DNA of 35,689 bases from contig JAYEFQ010000128.1 of NCBI GenBank assembly GCA_034658655.1, forward strand, positions 1 to 35,689. Reading direction: 5' to 3'. The position numbers were made by a program, and so were the translations under genes. The stretch's first letter is position 1, and every line of letters starts with the position of its first letter. This DNA comes from JAQIBY01 sp034658655. GTDB taxonomy: Bacteria > Bacteroidota > Bacteroidia > Bacteroidales > ML635J-15. This document shows, in pieces, positions 16,454 to 24,780 of this stretch. The notes under the pieces were generated by a model. The model was not told where the DNA came from and made no database searches. It was given only the letters and a program-made list of their open reading frames with translations.

Positions 16454-17507
16454 TTACGTTAGTTTCGTTACAATTTCTTTTGCACTAATTCCAATTGTTT
16501 CGAAATCAATTTTTGAAAAGCTAAAGGTCTTTCTGCCAAGGTCTTTCAATGATGCTCCAATATGGTAAACATCTTGCTCGTCAATAATACCAAGTTAACA
16601 TCAAAACACGCGATATAAATCATTTCTATTTCCCTTTTTTGTCGTTAAAAATTATTTCCGTAGCTATGGCTATGCAAAGAATTTTTGCCTAATAAAAGAA
16701 AAATATAATTTAATTTATTTATCACGCGTTTTGAAATTAATTTGGTATAATCAAAAACCTGTCGTGTGAGTTTTTGTGAATTCTCATATCAATATTTGAG
16801 TATTGCTGATTGTGTTTTTGTAAATCAAGCTTAAGTTGGCTTGCGATTTTTGCTGTGTAAATCGTTGCAGACACATTTTTGTTGCGTTTTGCCAGCATTG
16901 TAAGTACAGTTTCATCCACATAATTATCAATCAAAAGTATAGATTGCTTTGCAGATTTTATTAAATCGGCAACAAACATATAAGCATCAAATATTTGTCC
17001 CTTAAAAAAGATGCCCTGTTTGGGAGGGAGGCTTTTACCTTCAATCGCTTTGAAAACTTGTTCAAATTTCTGGTCGGCTTCAAATTGTTTTTGTTCAACT
17101 CGATCGAGACGTTGAAAAATTACAGCATTTGTTGAAATAAATCTTCTCATTTTTACAAATGCATTTATAATACTAATACTGACTTTTATTGCGGTATTAC
17201 TTCGTAGAACAGAGGATAACATAGACACTCCCTGCTCTGTAAAAGCATACGGCATAGTTGACGAATGTTTTAATATTTCGAACCGGTCACAATTTGTGAC
17301 CAGTTTATTTTTCTCATTTTTATTAAGTTTAAACATAAAATTTTCTGGAAATCTTTCTATGTTTCTTTTTACTGCCTGATTTAACATTTTGGTTTCTACA
17401 CCATAAAGCGTGGACAAATCTTTATCTATCATTACTTGAGTTCCTCTCAAAGTAAAAATTCGATTTTCTATTTCTTGTAAATTATATTTTTCTAATTTCT
17501 TATTCAT
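16454..17507 (-). pseudogene. ORF6N-domain protein gene interrupted by a MITE-like insertion
   Basis: The N-terminal ORF6N domain is intact (IENRIFTLRGTQVMIDKDL, LYGVETKMLNQAVKRN, FPENFMFKL). It is followed by a linker and a PLD-like C-terminal part (GIFFKGQIFDAYMFVADLI, LLIDNYVDETVL). The frame runs to HDRFLII and then stops two codons into inserted DNA (stop at 16737-16739). Removing 16589-16746 and one 5-bp duplicate restores the frame: HDRFLIIDEQ, then DVYHIGASLKDLG, ending at the stop 16454-16456. The restored protein has 296 residues from the ATG at 17507 (an upstream ATG at 17537 would add ten). The insertion splits an HxRx4D motif like that of phospholipase D folds. The truncated protein may still be made. 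ORF6N proteins are common phage- or mobile-DNA-associated factors; this copy is probably inactive in its C-terminal domain. Confidence 0.85.
16589..16746. mobile_element. 158-bp MITE-like insertion with terminal inverted repeats
   Basis: The ends are imperfect inverted repeats of about 27 bp. The left end begins ACCAAGTTAACATCAAAAC and the right end, read inward on the other strand, begins ACCAAATTAATTTCAAAAC. ATAAT flanks both sides (16584-16588 and 16747-16751), consistent with a 5-bp target duplication. A 3-bp TAA duplication (TTA on the minus strand) with a slightly longer inverted repeat is equally possible. The interior is AT-rich and cannot code for a transposase. The strongest evidence is that its removal restores the interrupted ORF6N reading frame exactly. 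Confidence 0.85.
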
Positions 17508-17610
17508 TTTCAAAAGATTTGCATAACAGTTCTGCAATAGTCAATTATGTTTGCTTTAAAACTTTTTTTTTCAAAAAAATAGCTAAGATAAAGTTAAATA
17601 TAGTTACTTT

Positions 17611-17688
17611 TCTATGCAAAACATAAGCATTAAATATTTGGCCGTTAAAGAAGATTCCCTGATTTGGAGGGAGACTTTTATCTTCAAT
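17611..17688 (-). pseudogene. Relic fragment of a second ORF6N-family gene
   Basis: On the minus strand this segment translates to IEDKSLPPNQGIFFNGQIF, then NAYVLHR, clearly homologous to the intact neighbour's IEGKSLPPKQGIFFKGQIF, then DAYMFVAD. Nothing recognisable of the gene remains on either side. It records an old tandem copy of the ORF6N gene, or a recombination leftover. Confidence 0.75.
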
Positions 17689-17901
17689 ATAGATAGTTCA
17701 TGAAGTTCATAAAGCAAAAAGTGTAAATCGCTGATAACATGCGAAGTAGCACCATTTATTAATTCTATATTAGGATTATTTATGTAGGTTTTTATTTAAA
17801 AAAACGCTTTATTAATAAATAAAAATACGATGCATTGATCGTGAAAGTGTCAAATTTGAATAGCCACGGGTCAGCGAGGGACGAGTGCAATCCGTAAATT
17901 T

Positions 17902-18173
17902 ATTATTCAACCCCTTCAGGGTTGATGAGTTTAGCGGTTTGGGTACCACCGGTTTTACCGGTGGTTATTAATATTGAAGCCCTTTCAGGCTTCAGAGTTT
18001 GATTTGTTGTATTACCACCAGTTTTACCGGTGGTTATTAATATTGAAGCCCTTTCAGGCTTCAGAGTTTGATTTGTTGTATTACCACCAGTTTTACTGGC
18101 GGTTATTAATATTGAAGATAATTCGACTGAGCTCACTACATCGCCCTTTGGGCTTCAGAGTTTGACTCGCTGT
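17902..18173. repeat. 69-bp tandem repeat array with palindromic cores
   Basis: Three units start at 17945, 18014 and 18083. Each contains ACCACC(G/A)GTTTTACCGGTGGT, a perfect or near-perfect hairpin, then TTATTAATATTGAAGCC and the second hairpin GAAGCC / GGCTTC. A related hairpin, CAACCC / GGGTTG, precedes the first unit (17908-17924). The third unit carries extra bases (about 18117-18141) inside its second hairpin. Because the period is a multiple of three, a minus-strand frame stays open across it, but the array is not a plausible gene. This type of hairpin repeat is widespread between Bacteroidota genes. Confidence 0.85.
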
Positions 18174-18193
18174 AATTTAATTTAGCTTTATGA

Positions 18194-18233
18194 ACTTTCT
18201 ATTTTCAGACTTTTTAGTCTGAAAATAGAAAGT
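18194..18233. other. Perfect 18-bp inverted repeat downstream of ahcY
   Basis: ACTTTCTATTTTCAGACT (18194-18211) and its exact reverse complement (18216-18233) flank a 4-nt TTTT loop. It lies 17 bases past the ahcY stop codon and could end or protect the ahcY transcript. There is no T-run after it in the ahcY direction, so a classical terminator is not proven. Confidence 0.6.
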
Positions 18234-18249
18234 ATGCTTATAATCTCAA

Positions 18250-19668
18250 TTAATAACGATAGTGATCCGGTTTATACGGTCCATCTTTAGGAACACCGAG
18301 ATAATCTACCTGTTCCTGAGTTAACTCTGTAAGCTTCACACCAAGTTGTGGCAAGTGCATTCTTGCAACCTCTTCATCAAGGCGTTTTGACAAGCGATAA
18401 ACATCAACTTCGTGTTTATTTTCCCAAAGGTCAACTTGTGCAAGTGTTTGATTTGAGAATGAATTACTCATAACAAATGAAGGATGACCATTCGCACAGC
18501 CTAAATTTACAAGGCGACCTTCTGCCAATAAGAAAATAGAATGTCCATCGTCAAAACGATACCGGTCAACTTGAGGTTTGATATTTTCTTTTACCACATC
18601 TTTCCGTTTATCAAGTACAGAAACTTGAATCTCATTGTCAAAATGCCCGATGTTACAAACAATTGCTTGATCTTTCATTTTTGACATGTGTTCAGCGGTG
18701 ATTACATCTTTATTTCCTGTCGTTGTAACAAATATATTTCCTTCCTTCAATGCATCCTCGATTGTTGTCACTTCAAAGCCTTCCATAACTGCCTGTAATG
18801 CACAAATTGGATCAATTTCAGTAATTAGGACACGTGCCCCTAATCCATGCAATGATTGAGCAGAACCTTTTCCAACATCCCCGTATCCGAGAATAACGAC
18901 AGTTTTACCAGCAACCATCACGTCTGTAGCACGTTTAATTCCATCTGCAAGTGATTCACGACATCCATAAAGATTATCGAATTTCGATTTTGTAACTGAG
19001 TCATTTACATTAATGGCAGGGAACAATAATTTTCCTTTTTCTTGCATCTGATACAAACGATGAACACCCGTAGTTGTTTCTTCTGATACGCCTTTTATTT
19101 TTTCTGCAACAGCTTGCCAATGTTTTGGATTATATTCCTGCACTTGTTTCAGCAAAAGACGAATTTCTTCCTCTTCTTCAACTTCTGATGTTTGTGCCAA
19201 AATTGTGGGGGTTTTTTCTGCATCAACCCCTTTATGTACCATAAGGGTAGCATCTCCGCCATCATCAACGATTAAATCTGGACCGCTGCCATCAGGCCAA
19301 GTAAGTGCTTGAAAAGTACACCACCAATATTCTTTGAGTGATTCGCCTTTCCATGCAAACACAGGAACACCTGATTCAGCAATTGCTGCTGCTGCATGAT
19401 CTTGAGTTGAGAAAATATTACAGCTTGCCCAACGCACATCGGCACCAAGTTCGGTAAGCGTTTCAATCAACACTGCAGTTTGAATTGTCATGTGCAGAGA
19501 ACCGGTAATTTTAGCTCCTTTTAGCGGTTTTTCTTTTCCGTATTTTTCGCGCAAGCTAATTAAACCTGGCATTTCTTTTTCTGCGATTTCAATTTCCTTG
19601 CGTCCAAATTCAGCAAGATTAATATCTTTAATCTGATAATTGTTTTTTGAAAATAATGTATCTGTCAT
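18250..19668 (-). CDS. ahcY: Adenosylhomocysteinase
   Basis: This cytosolic enzyme of 472 residues reversibly hydrolyses S-adenosylhomocysteine to adenosine and homocysteine, removing the product inhibitor of methyltransferases. The substrate domain shows KGAKITGSLHMTIQTAVLIE and NIFSTQDHAAAAI. The NAD-binding Rossmann motif is VVILGYGDVGKGSAQSL, and the C-terminus is the conserved GPYKPDHYRY. The ATG at 19668 (MTDTLF) is preferred; a TTG at 19692 would add eight residues and overlap ribF. The start lies one base past the ribF stop codon, so the two genes are probably co-transcribed and translationally coupled. The family length and motifs are complete. Confidence 0.97.
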   Translation of the reverse strand: MTDTLFSKNNYQIKDINLAEFGRKEIEIAEKEMPGLISLREKYGKEKPLKGAKITGSLHMTIQTAVLIETLTELGADVRWASCNIFSTQDHAAAAIAESGVPVFAWKGESLKEYWWCTFQALTWPDGSGPDLIVDDGGDATLMVHKGVDAEKTPTILAQTSEVEEEEEIRLLLKQVQEYNPKHWQAVAEKIKGVSEETTTGVHRLYQMQEKGKLLFPAINVNDSVTKSKFDNLYGCRESLADGIKRATDVMVAGKTVVILGYGDVGKGSAQSLHGLGARVLITEIDPICALQAVMEGFEVTTIEDALKEGNIFVTTTGNKDVITAEHMSKMKDQAIVCNIGHFDNEIQVSVLDKRKDVVKENIKPQVDRYRFDDGHSIFLLAEGRLVNLGCANGHPSFVMSNSFSNQTLAQVDLWENKHEVDVYRLSKRLDEEVARMHLPQLGVKLTELTQEQVDYLGVPKDGPYKPDHYRY

Positions 19669-19669
19669 T

Positions 19670-20614
19670 TTATTTGTTTTTAGAGTTGACAAAATTAGTA
19701 TTAAAATATTGTTTTACGAAATCTTTATCCTTTTCAAGCTGTTTAGTAAGTCCCTCTAAGGAGTCAAACTGTTTTTCATCACGGATTTTTAGAAGAAATT
19801 GTATCTGAACATTTTGGTCATAAAGTTCCAATTCTTCACCCGGGACATGCACTTCCAAAAAAAGTGATTTTAAATTTTCTTTTATCGTCGGTCGATAACC
19901 GACATTCATCATTCCTTTATATATATGTTTATTATGGGATAGAGTGACGGCATAAACACCAACAGCGGGTATTAATTTTTTACTGGCATCTACTTTAATG
20001 TTTGCTGTTGGAAATCCAATCTTTCTCCCAATACGATTCCCAGGCACAACGTATCCTTGAATTGAATAGGGATAGCCGAGTAAATCATTTGCATAATCAA
20101 CTTTCCCTTGCGCTAAGGCCTCGCGAATTAAAGTTGAGTTCACTTTTTCGGTATAAGGTTTAATCCGATAAAAATCGAGTCCAACACCAAGCATTTGAGT
20201 TTCAAAATCTGGCTCATCCTTTATCGGTTTGCCAAATCGATTATTAAAACCCATCGCTACCGCTTGAATATTTAAGCCTTCAGCCTTTACATATTCAATA
20301 AAATCAATTGCTGTTTTCCCCAATAATTCTTTTGTGGTTTCAAATATCAGATAATTATCAATTCCAATCTCAGCAAGTCGTTTTGTCTTCTCCTCGACAC
20401 TTGTTAAGAGTTGAAAGTCCATATTATAAAGCAGCTTTCGCGGATGTGGATACATCCCAATCAACACGGGTACCAGATCATTCGCTTTAGCCAAGTTAAC
20501 AAACGATGATAAAAAATACTGATGTCCCCGATGCAGACCGTCAAACATTCCTACGGTAATCATCACAGGTTTTCCTGAAAATTCTTTTATCTTTATCGTT
20601 GTCTTTGTATCCAT
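19670..20614 (-). CDS. ribF: Bifunctional riboflavin kinase / FMN adenylyltransferase
   Basis: This cytosolic enzyme makes FMN and FAD from riboflavin. The N-terminal nucleotidyltransferase domain shows TVGMFDGLHRGHQYFL, MYPHPRKLLY, and STLIREALAQGKV. The C-terminal flavokinase domain shows GNRIGRKIGFPTAN and PAVGVYAV. The ATG at 20614 (MDTKTT) gives 314 residues; an upstream ATG at 20626 would add four. It ends one base before the ahcY start, an unusual but compact pairing. It is divergent from the TlpA-like lipoprotein gene. Confidence 0.96.
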   Translation of the reverse strand: MDTKTTIKIKEFSGKPVMITVGMFDGLHRGHQYFLSSFVNLAKANDLVPVLIGMYPHPRKLLYNMDFQLLTSVEEKTKRLAEIGIDNYLIFETTKELLGKTAIDFIEYVKAEGLNIQAVAMGFNNRFGKPIKDEPDFETQMLGVGLDFYRIKPYTEKVNSTLIREALAQGKVDYANDLLGYPYSIQGYVVPGNRIGRKIGFPTANIKVDASKKLIPAVGVYAVTLSHNKHIYKGMMNVGYRPTIKENLKSLFLEVHVPGEELELYDQNVQIQFLLKIRDEKQFDSLEGLTKQLEKDKDFVKQYFNTNFVNSKNK

Positions 20615-20693
20615 AATAATTAGCATTGAACAATTTTTAATTTAAATAGTTTAATTTGATTAATTAACTATTCACAAAACAGTTCTCAAAACT

Positions 20694-21902
20694 ATGAAAA
20701 AATTCATGATTTCAATCCTGATACTAAGTTTTGCACTAGTATCAGCTTGTAACAACACAAAAAAAGAAAATGATTCAGAAGAAGAAACCTCGCTATTGAC
20801 AGTGAAGGGACAGATTTCTAATGCTGAAAATCAGACCTTGTTATTTCAGAAACTAACGCCAAGTAAATTGGTTTCTATCGACTCCATTCAAGTGGATGCA
20901 GACGGGAATTTTCAGTTTTCTTATGGAAATACAGTTACCGATTTCTATCGTTTGGTAATGAACAATAGTTCTATTTTTCTGATTGCCGATGAAAATGAAA
21001 CTATCGAAATTCAAGCAAACGGACCACATATTGGGAGAGATTATACGATAAAAGGATCGCCAGAATCACTTTTGGCTCAAGAGATGAATGCGCAACTTGT
21101 AATTTCAGCTGATTCACTGCGGCAATTAAACCGCTATTATCAAACCGAAAATGAGAAACCGGGCGCTAACACACAAGCGCTTTTCACAGAAGTGAACGAA
21201 ATGGCAAATGGATTATTTGAAGATAATAAAGCTTATCTGAATAATTTAATGAAAGAGCATAATGAATCTTTATTTATTTATCTTGCCCTTTACCAGACAC
21301 TTGGTAATAATCCGGTTTTCAATTTCCCAGCAGATGAAAAAATATTTGAATATGTTTTATTGCAATTGCAAGAGCATCATTCCAAATCAGCCTTTACTCA
21401 AAGTTTAAAATCTGATTTAAACAAAATGCGCATGCAGGCAGAACAAAAACAATCATCATCACAGCAAACTGGTGGCATTGGAATTGGAGATATTGCCCCT
21501 AATATTACGATGGAAAATCCTGATGGTGAAGTTAAATCGCTTAATGATTTACGTGGACAATATGTTTTATTAGATTTTTGGGCTGCATGGTGTCGCCCAT
21601 GTCGTATGGAAAATCCAAACATTTTAGCAGATTACAATAAATACAAATCCGAAAATTTCACTATCTTTCAGGTTTCATTGGATAAAACACATGCTGATTG
21701 GGTAAAAGGAATTCAGGATGACAATTTATCGCAATGGACACACGTTAGTGATTTAAAATATTGGAACAGTGAAGGTGCACAGATATATGGAGTACGATCA
21801 ATTCCTTCAAGCTTTTTACTGGATCCAGATGGAAAAATTATTGCAAAAAACCCGAGAGGACCTGCACTTGGCGCAAAATTGGAAGAAATATTCGGGCATT
21901 AA
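20694..21902 (+). CDS. TlpA-like thiol-disulfide oxidoreductase lipoprotein (DUF4369)
   Basis: This 402-residue lipoprotein has lipobox LVSAC (Cys19). The N-terminal DUF4369-type domain (about 30-130: KGQISNAENQTLLFQKL, FQFSYG) precedes a helical linker. A C-terminal TlpA/thioredoxin domain carries the active site WCRPC (C300, C303) in LLDFWAAWCRPCRMENP and the cis-Pro loop IPSSFLLDPDG. Such proteins reduce or isomerise disulfides of envelope proteins. Its 3' end overlaps the M1 peptidase frame, suggesting co-expression with the plus-strand unit. Partner proteins are unknown. Domain assignment is strong. Confidence 0.92.
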   Translation: MKKFMISILILSFALVSACNNTKKENDSEEETSLLTVKGQISNAENQTLLFQKLTPSKLVSIDSIQVDADGNFQFSYGNTVTDFYRLVMNNSSIFLIADENETIEIQANGPHIGRDYTIKGSPESLLAQEMNAQLVISADSLRQLNRYYQTENEKPGANTQALFTEVNEMANGLFEDNKAYLNNLMKEHNESLFIYLALYQTLGNNPVFNFPADEKIFEYVLLQLQEHHSKSAFTQSLKSDLNKMRMQAEQKQSSSQQTGGIGIGDIAPNITMENPDGEVKSLNDLRGQYVLLDFWAAWCRPCRMENPNILADYNKYKSENFTIFQVSLDKTHADWVKGIQDDNLSQWTHVSDLKYWNSEGAQIYGVRSIPSSFLLDPDGKIIAKNPRGPALGAKLEEIFGH

Positions 21903-24780
21903 ACTGCTCATATTAAGTCTGTTTCTGGGATTAACTGTCCGAGCACAAATTCCGGACAGTTATTTCCAGCAGGAGGTTCATACTAAAATTTATGTTTCGC
22001 TTGATGACAGTACACATTCGCTGCATGGCGAAATCTTCATTTCTTACACAAATAATTCCACCGACAGTCTTTCAGAGATTTGGTTTCATTTGTACCCAAA
22101 TGCTTATAAAAATCAAGAAACTGCCCTTGCAAAACAGAAGCGGGAAATGCTGCAAACTGATTTTTATTTTTCGAAATCCGAAGAAAGAGGGTTTATCGAC
22201 AGCTTACAATTTACCATAAATGGCGAAGATGCACTTTTAATTCCGCATGAAGCATATATTGACATTGCAAAATTGCGATTAATCAAAGCACTACTTCCGG
22301 GTGAAGAAATAGAAATACACAGCCCATTTTATGTGAAGATACCGAAAACTTTTTCTCGTTTCGGACATTCAGAACAGGCATATTATATCACACAATGGTA
22401 TCCGAAACCCGCAGTTTACGACGCCTTCGGATGGCATGTATTTCCTTACTTAGATATTGGTGAGTTTTATTCAGAATACGGTGATTATGAGGTGATTATT
22501 GATATTCCTGCAAATTATAAAGTTGCTGCAAGCGGTCAATTGCAAACAAAATCTGAAAGGGAATGGTTGGCAAAACTACCGGATACTAAAAGCACAATAT
22601 TCCCAGAATCAGACAGTGCACGAAAACAAATAATATTTACTGCAGAAAACATTCATGATTTTGCATGGTTTGCAGATAAACGGTTCTGTGTTAGACATGA
22701 GCGATATGGAAACAGTCAAGAGTTGTGGACTTTCTTTCTGCCAGACTCAAAACGATATTGGGAAAATGCGATTGACTATCTCCGTAAAAGTATGAATTTC
22801 TTCACTTTTGAAATAGGTGAGCTCCCTTATCCATCTATCACAGCAGTACAAGGAAACTTAGGCGTAGGCGGAGGCATGGAATATCCGGGCATTACATTAA
22901 TTGGACATGAAGCAAGCGGTTTAGGACTAGAACAAATAATAATGCATGAAGTTGGTCATAACTGGTTTTATGGTGCTTTAGGCTTTAACGAAAGGGAATT
23001 TCCATGGATGGACGAAGGATTAGTTTCGTACTATGAGAATAAATACATGGAAAAACATTATCCATCACAACATGCAAATTTTTGGATGAAACCGCTTGTA
23101 AGTGAAACTTGGGAGAAAAGCGCATCGCATTTTGAATCTGAATTTCAATATCATTTACTTAAGAGTTTGGGTTTGAACAAACCGACTAATCTGCATTCTG
23201 AGTCTTATGATATGCTGAGCTATTTTATATTAAGTTACCAAAAAACAGTTGCTGCATTTTATCACTTGCAAGCAGTCGTCGGAGATGAAAATTTGAAAAA
23301 CATCATGCAGGATTTTTACAATCTATGGAAAAACAAACATCCTTCTCCATCTGATTTTCGGAAGTTCTTAGAAAGTGAAAGCGAACAAGATTTATTATGG
23401 TTTTTCGACGGATTTATTGGCAGTACAGATTATGTAGATTATTCAATCAGAAATTATAAGGATGATAGTATAACACTTGTCAATAAAGGAGATATTGCAG
23501 CTCCGCTCGTGCTAAAAATCCGCGATAGCATTACTGAAATTGATGGCTTTGAAAAGAAACACAGAATATATTATCCGGGTTTAACAACAGGAGACAGCAT
23601 AATTATCGACCCTGAATTTCAGATGTTGGAAGAAAAACGAATGAATAATACGTATCGAATCGGTAGTTTTTCAAAAGCATCTCCTGTGAAACTTCGATTT
23701 TTTGCAGGAATTAATGATTTTGACAGATACAACCTTTATGTAAGCCCCGTTCCTGCATTCAATGGCGTTGACGGATTTATGCCTGGCATATTTGTTTCCA
23801 ACAGTTTTCTTCCTGTCAAATCATTAGAATTCAGGCTAATGCCATTATATGCGGTAAAAACAAATCGTTTTACGGGAACCAGCCGTATTGAATTTAGACA
23901 TTGGACAGAAAAATCAAATTGGTTGAAAGGCCTACTAATTTCAAGTTATGCAAAGCGTTTTTCTTTAAATGAAGATTTTGCATATCAAAAATTTGAGCAA
24001 AATTTACGTTTACTGTTTCGAACGAACAATTATTCTCGGAAAATTCATTTGGATTCCCGCTTTATTACAACCAGCATAGACGGCGCTGCCCCAAAACATT
24101 ACCAACAAATTGAGGCAAATTTTTCTGACATAAAACCACCTTATCCATTTGAAATTTCAATAAGTGCAGAACATGGTCAAGCCTATTTCAAAACATGGTT
24201 AGAGGCTTTCACTCATGTCCCTTATTCAGAAAACTTAGGGCTTGATATACGCTTTTTTGCAGGCTATTTGCATTATTACGATTTTGAAAACTACCCGAAC
24301 AATGTTAACTTCCGCTTGTCTGGAACGCACACATCAAACGACTATTTATTTGAAATGACTGCCATAAACCGCTCTGCAAACATGAATTCTCTAGGAAATT
24401 TAGGTGCGCAACAATTGACTCCAAATCAAGGTGGGTTTACTTTATACAGCCCCATCAGTAGTAATAATCAAATGTTGAGTTTCAGCTTAAGCTCGGCAAC
24501 TTTTGTTAAATTTTTTAGAGTATATGCAAATTTTGCAGCTTTTCCTGGATTATATGAGTCGGATTTTTACGATAGTAATCTCCTTTTTGACAGCGGAATT
24601 GAATTACAGATTATTCCTGATGTATTTGAAATTTATTTTCCAATACTCGCATCGGAATCAATTCAACAAATTAATGAAAGCATTTATTCGGAAAATTATT
24701 TTCAACGAGTTGCTTTTCGATTATCTTTGGACTTAATAAATCTGTGGGATTTACGTTTTAAACCAGAACTATTATTTTGA
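21868..24780 (+). CDS. M1-family metallopeptidase with probable C-terminal outer-membrane barrel
   Basis: This is a zinc peptidase of the aminopeptidase N family, about 970 residues from the TTG at 21868. That start gives a good signal peptide (MAQNWKKYSG, then IKLLILSLFLGLTVRAQ); earlier ATGs (21769, 21787, 21829) would add residues overlapping the upstream gene further. Zinc ligands are visible as HEVGH (H360, H364) and, 18 residues on, WMDEG (E383). GGMEYP takes the place of the usual GAMEN substrate motif. After about residue 600 the sequence alternates strand-like segments and ends in LRFKPELLF with a terminal Phe, as in outer-membrane barrels. It overlaps the TlpA-like gene by 35 bases and lpxH by four. 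The peptidase call is firm; the barrel is inference. Confidence 0.88.
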   Translation: MAQNWKKYSGIKLLILSLFLGLTVRAQIPDSYFQQEVHTKIYVSLDDSTHSLHGEIFISYTNNSTDSLSEIWFHLYPNAYKNQETALAKQKREMLQTDFYFSKSEERGFIDSLQFTINGEDALLIPHEAYIDIAKLRLIKALLPGEEIEIHSPFYVKIPKTFSRFGHSEQAYYITQWYPKPAVYDAFGWHVFPYLDIGEFYSEYGDYEVIIDIPANYKVAASGQLQTKSEREWLAKLPDTKSTIFPESDSARKQIIFTAENIHDFAWFADKRFCVRHERYGNSQELWTFFLPDSKRYWENAIDYLRKSMNFFTFEIGELPYPSITAVQGNLGVGGGMEYPGITLIGHEASGLGLEQIIMHEVGHNWFYGALGFNEREFPWMDEGLVSYYENKYMEKHYPSQHANFWMKPLVSETWEKSASHFESEFQYHLLKSLGLNKPTNLHSESYDMLSYFILSYQKTVAAFYHLQAVVGDENLKNIMQDFYNLWKNKHPSPSDFRKFLESESEQDLLWFFDGFIGSTDYVDYSIRNYKDDSITLVNKGDIAAPLVLKIRDSITEIDGFEKKHRIYYPGLTTGDSIIIDPEFQMLEEKRMNNTYRIGSFSKASPVKLRFFAGINDFDRYNLYVSPVPAFNGVDGFMPGIFVSNSFLPVKSLEFRLMPLYAVKTNRFTGTSRIEFRHWTEKSNWLKGLLISSYAKRFSLNEDFAYQKFEQNLRLLFRTNNYSRKIHLDSRFITTSIDGAAPKHYQQIEANFSDIKPPYPFEISISAEHGQAYFKTWLEAFTHVPYSENLGLDIRFFAGYLHYYDFENYPNNVNFRLSGTHTSNDYLFEMTAINRSANMNSLGNLGAQQLTPNQGGFTLYSPISSNNQMLSFSLSSATFVKFFRVYANFAAFPGLYESDFYDSNLLFDSGIELQIIPDVFEIYFPILASESIQQINESIYSENYFQRVAFRLSLDLINLWDLRFKPELLF

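Noticed and set aside
17903..18136. A 77-codon minus-strand open frame across the 69-bp repeats (repeated ILITTGKTGGNTTNQTLKPE)
   Set aside because: The frame is open only because the repeat period is divisible by three. It consists of palindromic repeat DNA, and no signal or family is visible.
17902..18173. Possible CRISPR array
   Set aside because: Units are 69 bp, directly abutting and almost identical throughout, with no unique spacers of constant length and no cas genes nearby.
20687..20694. TAGTTTTG on the minus strand as the ribF promoter
   Set aside because: The -7 box fits, but the -33 element is only ATTG with an 18-nt spacer, and it overlaps the start of the divergent gene. Left as a possibility only.
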